DNA from: Proteiniborus sp. DW1
GTDB lineage: Bacteria > Bacillota > Clostridia > Tissierellales > Proteiniboraceae
Assembly (NCBI RefSeq): GCF_900095305.1
Contig: NZ_FMDO01000044.1
Span: 124,001 to 188,000, forward strand
Reading direction: 5' to 3'
DNA: 64,000 nucleotides
Position numbers and translations under genes: made by a program. The notes under the pieces are model-generated. The model was given only the letters and a program-made list of their open reading frames with translations, had not been told where the DNA came from and did not search any database. This document shows, one piece after another, positions 57,601 through 64,000 of this stretch. Each line of letters begins with the position of its first letter. The stretch's first letter is position 1.

Positions 57601-60600
57601 TTATCTTCCAAGACTCCTTATATTTTCAACTGGATATTGCTTAGTTATATTTTTGCTAGGTATATAATATATTAACACTGTTAATATAGAGAACACTGCA
57701 CATATAGCTATATGAAGCATCCAAGGATATAGCCATAATCTATATGCAAATATGTCTTTGATATAATCTCCAGAGGTCATAGCTATTCCATCTACTGTAG
57801 CCATAGATGTCATAAACAGTACTACTAATAGTAATATATTAACAATTATTATTGATATCAGCCCATTAAGTATACCTAACCAAATATAATGCTTTGAAAA
57901 CTGAGTATTCGTCACTCCAAGGGACTGTAATATTCCTATTCTATTTCTATCCTGCTCTAATTTAGATGACATTGTGTTGTATAAAATTATAAATGCTATA
58001 GTTGCTGCTGTAAACCCTAGTAATCCAATAATAAGCGCATTGTTAAAGGCTTCTTGATACAGTTTGGAATTGCTCGCCTTATAATTATATACAGTATATC
58101 CATTGCTATTAGCATAAGCTAATAGTTTTGAATCTAATACTACATCTTGCTCCCTAGAATCAGTATTTAAATACCAAAGAGTACGTCCGTACCTAGTCGG
58201 ATATATCACATCTACGGCTGTCTTTCTTTCTTCTAAAGTATGGGGATATAGCCCAAATATAGAACCTGGATAAATAGACTCCATACCGTTCAATGAGCTA
58301 ATAACCACATAAGGTGCTATACTATCAGAAAATGGCCACATCCCTTCTTTTGGAAAATAGTGTATGATGCCTCCAACTTTAACTTCTTTTGTATTAAAAC
58401 TAATCACATAGCTTTCATTCACTATTTTCTCATCATTAGAAGACAAATAAACTGTATCGCCTGGTCTAATGTCTTCAAGCGTATCATAATATTTGCTATA
58501 CCTGCTATCGTATGTGATTTTGTATGTACCACTTCGTTCAAGTAACCAGCTCATTCTGTTATTTTCATTTGTTGCAGCTATTACTTCATTTTCATTGAAA
58601 GGTCTTACATCAATATTAGTATTTTCTGAAATATACATTGGAACTAATAGTATAATCTCTTCACCCTTTGAAAACTTCTCCTTATCAACTACTCCTTTAG
58701 TGACGCTAAGGCTAAATCGAGAAAACAATTCGCTGTCTGGGTCTATTCCGTAGGTTTTAGTGTAGAATGCATCTTTTATCCACTCAGGCTCATTTTCATA
58801 TGTCTTATCATAACTAACAAAATGCCTAGGTAGAAGACGTTGTGGTAACAGTTGTTCATAAGTTCTCAATAATTTATTTTCTTTGATTCCATCATACCAT
58901 AGTAATGTTTGCTTTCCTACCTTATATACCTCTGTAGATTTAATCCCATCCATTGCTTTAAAATTTTCATCTACTTCTTTAATAACTCTACTTGTTTCAC
59001 CATAATAAGTTTCAAGAGAATAGTCTGGTCTTCCATTGAATAAGACTATGTTCTTATAGTCATCAAAAGAAATATAACATAGTAGAACAGTTGTAAGCAT
59101 TATAGTAATTGTGATGAAAGATATGCCAAAGGATATAAATGTTTTGCCCTTGTTCATTTTTATATATCTCCAATTAATATATCTGAAGGTTTGGCGTTTT
59201 ACTTTTGCCTCATTATGGGCTTTGTGCTTAATTTTCTTACGCTTAGGAGGCTTTGACATAGTGCCTACTAGAGGTATTCTAGTAGCAAATAACATAGGTA
59301 CTGCCATGCCAACAAACAGCGCCAAACATCCTGCTAATATACCAATGAAAAGAAAAGATGGAATCACATGAAACTGTAGATTTCTTCCTCCAAAAATATT
59401 CATTCCAAACACAATTAGAGCTGCCAGCCCAAATCCTCCAGGTATACCAACTAACACTCCTGTTCTCAAAAGATATAATCCTTCATATAAAAGCATCTTT
59501 ATGATCTGTCCATTAGTAGCACCAATTGATTTCAAAAGCACTATTTTTCTAGCTCTTCTCTTCATTTGTGTTAAGAAAATTTGGAATATAGCTAAAGCTG
59601 TTGCTATAAATATAACCGCAATTATTGCTAAGGTTAGAACATACTCAGTTGAAGCAGTGGTTTCAGGATAAGAAAATCTATTTCTACGAAAATTATCAGT
59701 ATTTATTTCCATCTTACTCTCTGTGTTCCCTTGTCCCTCTAAATAATTATCTCCCAAGTCATCTAACTGTCGCCTACTAAGTCCCCAATTCTCTGCTCTT
59801 TTAAACTCCGCATCTATTTCTTCATCTGTTAGTCCAAACATATATCTACCATACCACTCATTTACATCTATATTTAACTCTTCATTTTTCAGAGTTTCTT
59901 CTAAGTTGGAATATTTATTCTCCAACCGAGAATGCAAATTTTCCTTATTGGAATTAGAGACTAAAAACATATTATATCTCATTTTATAATTTGAAAAATC
60001 GCCTATTGTAGTATTGTAGAAAGCATCTGTAAAAGTCCTTGCTCCCTCTTCAGTTATAAAAGCATTAGTAGCCTTATGTCCTCCTAAGTCCCACTTATCA
60101 GTATAGGTTTGCAATATACCAGTTACAGTAAATTCCTTCTTAAGGATAATCTTCTGATTTCTTAAAAGCCCCTTTTCCCTTATTATTTCAGGGTTTATTT
60201 CATCTCCCATAAAGTAATAATTCACGTAATCATTGCTTCCTACTACTGTCACATCTCCTATTTGTTCAAAGGGAGTTTCAAGATGGCGGTGATGGTTAAT
60301 ATTATTCCAAAAATAATATTTAGAGTATAGTTTTCTTAACTCAGCCTCAGCTTCTTTTTCATCTGTAGGCAACTCTCCAACATTCTCCTCATAGTCTTTA
60401 ACTAACCATTTTAACCCTAAGAAATTTACTCCCTCTACTTCTTTATTAAACCTATCAATAAACTCTTTGTTAAGACTTTTTATATAGTCTTTCATACTTC
60501 CATCCACTGTTTGAAATGCAATGGCAACCTGTACCTTTTGACCAACCTCTAAGTTAAGATTCATCTTGCTCATTTGGTTAAGCTCCAGCATTATTTCATC

Positions 60601-60960
60601 AGCCGTTTCTGGATAACGACCTTTATATAACGAAAATCTCCCCATTTCTATTAATTCTTGATTAAAAGACCCTACAACTCCGCAGGTATCTGATTCCCCA
60701 ATGATTAAGCTCGCACCCACCTTATCTATCTCTGGCTCTTGTCTCAAACTATTTAAAACTTCCTCGTCTCCATTAAGATATGCTGCATGCCATTCTCCAT
60801 ATAAATCAAGTCTTTGCTCTAGCTTAGTTTTATCTGTACTAGCCTGAAATATAGTTGATGCCACAATAAAAATAAAAGATAATGTAATAACTAGTTTAAG
60901 CAAAAAAGTATCTCTTTTTCTTCCCTTTAATCCTCTTTTCGCAATGTCTCTAATTTTCAT
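57601..60960 (-). CDS. Large FtsX/MacB-type ABC permease (two FtsX domains)
   Basis: 1119 residues from ATG 60960 (GGGGGAG just upstream; the earlier ATG lacks a site). TM1 about 22-42, then about 390 extracellular residues, three helices (about 455-580), a basic cytoplasmic loop with KPPKRKKIKHK, another helix (about 615-640), a second extracellular domain (about 645-975) and three helices to the end. This double FtsX plan is that of large peptide- or antibiotic-resistance permeases of Firmicutes. It is paired with the LolD-type ATPase 8 bases upstream. Substrate unknown; drug, peptide or lipoprotein efflux are possible. Confidence 0.9.
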   Translation of the reverse strand: MKIRDIAKRGLKGRKRDTFLLKLVITLSFIFIVASTIFQASTDKTKLEQRLDLYGEWHAAYLNGDEEVLNSLRQEPEIDKVGASLIIGESDTCGVVGSFNQELIEMGRFSLYKGRYPETADEIMLELNQMSKMNLNLEVGQKVQVAIAFQTVDGSMKDYIKSLNKEFIDRFNKEVEGVNFLGLKWLVKDYEENVGELPTDEKEAEAELRKLYSKYYFWNNINHHRHLETPFEQIGDVTVVGSNDYVNYYFMGDEINPEIIREKGLLRNQKIILKKEFTVTGILQTYTDKWDLGGHKATNAFITEEGARTFTDAFYNTTIGDFSNYKMRYNMFLVSNSNKENLHSRLENKYSNLEETLKNEELNIDVNEWYGRYMFGLTDEEIDAEFKRAENWGLSRRQLDDLGDNYLEGQGNTESKMEINTDNFRRNRFSYPETTASTEYVLTLAIIAVIFIATALAIFQIFLTQMKRRARKIVLLKSIGATNGQIIKMLLYEGLYLLRTGVLVGIPGGFGLAALIVFGMNIFGGRNLQFHVIPSFLFIGILAGCLALFVGMAVPMLFATRIPLVGTMSKPPKRKKIKHKAHNEAKVKRQTFRYINWRYIKMNKGKTFISFGISFITITIMLTTVLLCYISFDDYKNIVLFNGRPDYSLETYYGETSRVIKEVDENFKAMDGIKSTEVYKVGKQTLLWYDGIKENKLLRTYEQLLPQRLLPRHFVSYDKTYENEPEWIKDAFYTKTYGIDPDSELFSRFSLSVTKGVVDKEKFSKGEEIILLVPMYISENTNIDVRPFNENEVIAATNENNRMSWLLERSGTYKITYDSRYSKYYDTLEDIRPGDTVYLSSNDEKIVNESYVISFNTKEVKVGGIIHYFPKEGMWPFSDSIAPYVVISSLNGMESIYPGSIFGLYPHTLEERKTAVDVIYPTRYGRTLWYLNTDSREQDVVLDSKLLAYANSNGYTVYNYKASNSKLYQEAFNNALIIGLLGFTAATIAFIILYNTMSSKLEQDRNRIGILQSLGVTNTQFSKHYIWLGILNGLISIIIVNILLLVVLFMTSMATVDGIAMTSGDYIKDIFAYRLWLYPWMLHIAICAVFSILTVLIYYIPSKNITKQYPVENIRSLGR

Positions 60961-61007
60961 ATGCTCCCCCTCATTTGAAGTTATTGCATAAATCCCCAAC
61001 TTTCGTC

Positions 61008-61706
61008 TTATATATGTTTAAATTCATTTGCATCTACTATAGAAGAAATCCTTCCATCTGCAATAGTAATTATTCTATCTGCTTCAGCAGCTATTTCTAA
61101 ATCGTGAGTCACTAGTATAATTGTCTGATTAAATTTCCTAGCAGATTCTTTTATTAGCCTTAGAACCTCTCGTCCTGTCTTTTCATCTAAGTTTCCAGTA
61201 GGCTCATCTGCAAGAACTATTGCAGGTTTAGAAACTAAAGCACGGGCAATAGCAACACGTTGTCTTTCCCCACCTGAAAGTTCATCAGGATAGTAGGATA
61301 GCTTCCCTTCAATACCTAAAGAAGTTATTACCTCATTAAAATGACTCATATCTGGTTCCCCACCATCTAAATGTATAGGCATAAGAATATTTTCCATAAC
61401 AGTATGCTCTTGTAAAAGATTAAAAGCCTGAAATACAAAGCCTATACGTCTACGACGTAATACAGCTAGTTCTGAGTCCTTCAAATCAAATACACTCTTT
61501 CCTTCTAGATATAATTTCCCTTCAGTCGGCTTGTCCAACCCCCCTAGAATATGCAAAAGAGTTGATTTTCCAGAACCACTTTTACCTATAATAGCATAAA
61601 AGAATCCTTCTTCTATTTCCAAGTTTAAAGGTTTCAATGCATTAACCTGCAATTCTCCCTTACCATAAGTCTTTTCAATATTTTCTGTCCTAAGAATAAT
61701 ACCCAT
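61008..61706 (-). CDS. LolD/MacB-type ABC ATPase
   Basis: 232 residues from ATG 61706 (GGGAGGTG site; six-base spacing). Walker [10 protein letters not shown] (about 39-47), signature LSGGERQR (about 140), Walker [13 protein letters not shown] (about 160) and H-loop VTHDLEIA. The D-loop TGNLDEKTG is typical of LolD/YknY-type ATPases that work with FtsX-like permeases. It is the first gene of a two-gene operon with the 1119-residue permease. Confidence 0.95.
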   Translation of the reverse strand: MGIILRTENIEKTYGKGELQVNALKPLNLEIEEGFFYAIIGKSGSGKSTLLHILGGLDKPTEGKLYLEGKSVFDLKDSELAVLRRRRIGFVFQAFNLLQEHTVMENILMPIHLDGGEPDMSHFNEVITSLGIEGKLSYYPDELSGGERQRVAIARALVSKPAIVLADEPTGNLDEKTGREVLRLIKESARKFNQTIILVTHDLEIAAEADRIITIADGRISSIVDANEFKHI

Positions 61707-61875
61707 GTAAACACCTCCCAAGTTTTAAAGAATATAACACATACTACCTACATTATCAATATGTTGTTTTCAAAATTGCAGTAAAGCAATAAATCTTCCG
61801 ATATTTGTGGTAATTTTCTAAATATTTAAAAATATTAATTTATTTCATCTTTGTAAAATATTCTTGATTTTTACA

Positions 61876-61994
61876 TTAATATGTCTTAAAAACTTGAAAG
61901 TATTTTTCCTCCAAATCTTCTAAATGTCCAATTATATGTACTAAATCTTCTCCAAAATCATTTAAAGAATAATATATGGTTCTATCTTTAACGG
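61876..61994 (-). pseudogene. 3' remnant of an ArsR/MarR-like regulator, truncated by the RAYT element
   Basis: The minus strand encodes, without start, VKDRTIYYSLNDFGEDLVHIIG and a charged C-terminal end before TAA at 61876. The R-x-IYYSL-DFG pattern is the wing and last helix of winged-helix regulators. The rest of the gene is missing: next comes the GGGACGG repeat end and the transposase gene, and no matching N-terminal part is seen beyond 62886. The insertion appears to have removed or displaced the DNA-binding part. Confidence 0.65.
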
Positions 61995-62012
61995 GGATGC
62001 AATGGTGCAATG

Positions 62013-62885
62013 GGGACGGTTCTTTTTGCATTAATCAAGTTTTTTTGCTATGCCATGAATAGTCCCTCGACTTACATGTAATAATTCAGCAATTCTTCTG
62101 TGTGATAAATAACTATTCTTAAGAAGTTGTTTAACCGTATCTTCTAAAATATTTTTGTCATTAGTTAATGCCTTAATATCTCTTATATCATATTTCTTTA
62201 AAAATTTATCAATAATTTTTTGAGCTCTTTCTTCACGTTCTTGTTCTAAATCTTCACTAATTTCTAAAAATTCTTCTATTTCTTCTTCTAAATGAAAACT
62301 CTTGAAATACTCTATTGAGTATGAGAATAGACCTAGTATAAATTCTCGTTCTCTAGGACATACTAATTTATTTTTGCCTTCTATATATTCTTTGTAACTA
62401 CTCCAATAATAATCATCTGTATTAATTGCTATCTTAGCTTTTACTGGATTATTATGTATATATCTCATAGCTCTTATTAGATACCCTTCTGAATCTATAA
62501 CTTCACTTTTAAATCTATCTTGAAAAACATGCCCTACTCTTTCGTACTTAGAATTATAAAGTCCTGCAAATTTAATATTTATCCTTTTAAATGCATCAGT
62601 CATCTTCGGTAATTCTGAGTGTATTAACAAATGTACATGGTTATTCATTAAACAGTATGCAACAATTGAAATATTCTTTTTTTCTACTTGTTCCTGCAGT
62701 TGTTCAATAAAATACTTTTTTTCCGCAACTTTCGCAAATATCATTTCTTTATTATTCCCTCTCATCATTACATGATAATATCCTGTTGGGCTTTCTTTTC
62801 TTGCAACTCTTACCATATTATCACCTCAATAAAATATTATCATATTTTGGGAATTGTGCAATATAAATGCAAAAAGAACCGTCCC
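62013..62885 (-). mobile_element. RAYT element with 18-bp inverted repeats
   Basis: GGGACGGTTCTTTTTGCA at 62013-62030 and its exact reverse complement at 62868-62885 bracket the tyrosine transposase gene. Both sides continue with GGATGCA-type sequences. The left repeat abuts the stop codon. The GGGACG core is shared with the five-unit array at 20393-20488. Confidence 0.85.
62031..62816 (-). CDS. REP-associated tyrosine transposase (RAYT, Y1/IS200-like)
   Basis: 261 residues with the HUH metal motif in NNHVHLLIH (His60, His62) and the catalytic Tyr119 in RYIHNNPV, preceded by FQDRFKSE. The C-terminal 80 residues include a helix-turn-helix (YLSHRRIAELLHVSRGTIHGIAKKL). RAYTs cut single-stranded REP hairpins. 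Unlike full IS200 elements the enzyme usually acts on short repeats elsewhere in the genome. The gene is flanked by perfect 18-bp inverted repeats and looks intact, so it may still act. Confidence 0.9.
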   Translation of the reverse strand: MVRVARKESPTGYYHVMMRGNNKEMIFAKVAEKKYFIEQLQEQVEKKNISIVAYCLMNNHVHLLIHSELPKMTDAFKRINIKFAGLYNSKYERVGHVFQDRFKSEVIDSEGYLIRAMRYIHNNPVKAKIAINTDDYYWSSYKEYIEGKNKLVCPREREFILGLFSYSIEYFKSFHLEEEIEEFLEISEDLEQEREERAQKIIDKFLKKYDIRDIKALTNDKNILEDTVKQLLKNSYLSHRRIAELLHVSRGTIHGIAKKLD

Positions 62886-63070
62886 TAATGCATCCTATAA
62901 AAAAGTTACCATTTTTACTGAAATAATGTATAATATATATATAGGCTGTCGGTAATGTTAATCTTTTAAATTAATTTTAATGAAAAGTTTTAAGTACGAA
63001 ATTGCAGCTGATTTAATAATCGGACAAAGAGTGACATTTAATTTCATTTTGTTTTATAGGAGGAATCAAC

Positions 63071-64000
63071 TTGGAAGACATAAAAATGAAGCTTAAAACA
63101 ATGAAGAAAAAAACAGATAAAAAGGGCAAAAAATTTAATTTTAAGAACATTAGAGTAAAGTCACAAATAACCAAAAAATTACGGAACAAGGATAATAGAA
63201 AAATTAACTTTAGAAGTATAAAAACTAAATTAGTTATTATTTTTTCAATTCTGATACTATTTTCATCTATCGTTATAGGCATGACTTCTATGGTATTTAG
63301 CGGTACAACTCTTACTAAAGAAGCTGAAAAATCTCTATTAGCTTTAGCAGTAGAAGGTTCTAAAGTAACAGATAGTAGGATTCAAACTCAATTAAAAGCA
63401 CTAGAAACCCTTGCAGGGATAAGTGATATTCAAAGTATGGATTGGAGTTTGCAAAAACCAATACTTCAAGGACAGTTACATAGATTAAACTTTTACGACA
63501 TTGGGGTTGTTCAGCCAGATGGAACTGTAAGTTATACAGATGGAACAACTATTAAACTGGGAGATGCTGAATATGTAAAAAAAGCTTTAAAAGGAGAATC
63601 AAACGTATCAGACTTGATAATAAGTCATACAACAAGTGAAGTTGCTTTAATCTATGCTGCTCCTATTGAAAAGGGAGGTAAAGTTGTAGGCGCATTAGTA
63701 GGTCGTAGAAGTGGAAACACCCTAAGTGAAGTTACAGATGATATGGGATATGGAAACGAAGGATATGCCTATATGATTAATAGCACAGGGACAGTAGTTG
63801 CACATCCTGACAAGAGTAGGGTTCTAAATCAATATAACCCATTTGAAGAAGAAAAAAATGATAAAACTCATAAATCAGTTGCAGAATTATTTGAAAAAAT
63901 ATTAGAGAAAAAAAATGGAGTTATCGGTTATTCACTTGAAGGCAGGAATATATATGCTGGCTATGCACCTGTTAAGGGTACTGACTGGATACTAGTTATT
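63071..64000 (+). CDS. Methyl-accepting chemotaxis protein, 5' part (dCache sensor)
   Basis: 310 codons to the window edge from TTG 63071; AGGAGG lies six bases before it, while the first ATG is five codons further. A very basic cytoplasmic N terminus (about 60 residues, KLKTMKKKTDKKGKK), a membrane helix (about 65-88) and an extracytoplasmic dCache domain (from about 90) with DTVQPDG-like VVQPDGTVSYTDGTTI, VGALVGRRSG and GYAYMINSTGTVVAHPDK, ending GYAPVKGTDWILV. The HAMP and signalling domains lie beyond 64000. It should sense a small ligand, often an amino acid or carboxylate. The long Lys-rich N-terminal extension is unusual. Confidence 0.9.
   Translation, partial: MEDIKMKLKTMKKKTDKKGKKFNFKNIRVKSQITKKLRNKDNRKINFRSIKTKLVIIFSILILFSSIVIGMTSMVFSGTTLTKEAEKSLLALAVEGSKVTDSRIQTQLKALETLAGISDIQSMDWSLQKPILQGQLHRLNFYDIGVVQPDGTVSYTDGTTIKLGDAEYVKKALKGESNVSDLIISHTTSEVALIYAAPIEKGGKVVGALVGRRSGNTLSEVTDDMGYGNEGYAYMINSTGTVVAHPDKSRVLNQYNPFEEEKNDKTHKSVAELFEKILEKKNGVIGYSLEGRNIYAGYAPVKGTDWILVI

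Noticed and set aside
62941-63060. SigD-type or c-di-GMP riboswitch control of the chemotaxis receptor
   Set aside because: Only a weak GCTGAT-like box is present and none of the GEMM core motifs; not supported.

Overview
The window is AT-rich, densely coding DNA from a low-G+C Gram-positive anaerobe, most likely a spore-forming member of Clostridia. Evidence: strong AGGAGG-type ribosome sites, a T-box leader on leuS, a CtsR-type operator on a small heat-shock gene, a YtvI-like sporulation membrane protein, ECF-type transport genes, a Clo7bot-like radical-SAM peptide cluster and a probable selenoprotein. No rRNA, tRNA or CRISPR array is visible.

Layout. 1-935: 3' part of a Cys/Met-metabolism PLP enzyme. 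1157-9435: one operon on the minus strand (GntR regulator, MTA/SAH deaminase, zinc dehydrogenase, MtnA, ECF ATPase, ECF T component, MTA/MTI phosphorylase, ECF S component), read from a near-consensus promoter with a palindromic operator just downstream. I read it as uptake and breakdown of methylthioadenosine-type nucleosides. 9501-14187: a small unknown gene and a heterodimeric ABC exporter preceded by a long leader with a 30-residue leader peptide and two similar intrinsic terminators. 14329-18000: CtsR-controlled Hsp20, and leuS with its T-box. 18334-24140: formate/nitrite transporter, isoaspartyl dipeptidase, a split LysO-like lysine exporter, lipoate ligase, a DUF2249 protein with an apparent ATA start, and YtvI. 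24224-31390: a sugar-type ABC importer operon that also carries a membrane-fusion protein and a MacB-like permease, followed by a decayed binding-protein paralogue.

31564-40679: a RiPP cluster. It has a 7-Cys precursor, a radical SAM/SPASM maturase, three ABC modules, and a divergent HTH-TPR (RRNPP-like) regulator facing a frameshifted secreted-peptide gene. A decayed piece of an lpd 3' end lies at its far edge, while the intact lpd begins the next block. 40876-45664: a complete pyruvate-type dehydrogenase complex. 45980-53189: CitA/CitB-type two-component system with an FMN-binding lipoprotein, polyprenyl diphosphate synthase, an NDH-2 fused to a DoxX-like membrane domain, and ApbE. This set resembles flavin-based extracellular electron transfer loci. 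53366-57535: cell-wall glucosaminidase, a HesB-like gene with an in-frame TGA and a SECIS-like hairpin, and an SLH surface protein. 57601-64000: a large FtsX/MacB-type ABC transporter, a REP-associated tyrosine transposase that has truncated a regulator gene, and the 5' part of a chemotaxis receptor.

Three intergenic copies of a hairpin-rich repeat (about 13.7, 17.6 and 45.8 kb) keep their pairing although the stem sequences differ. All calls come from reading the sequence; no database search was run.
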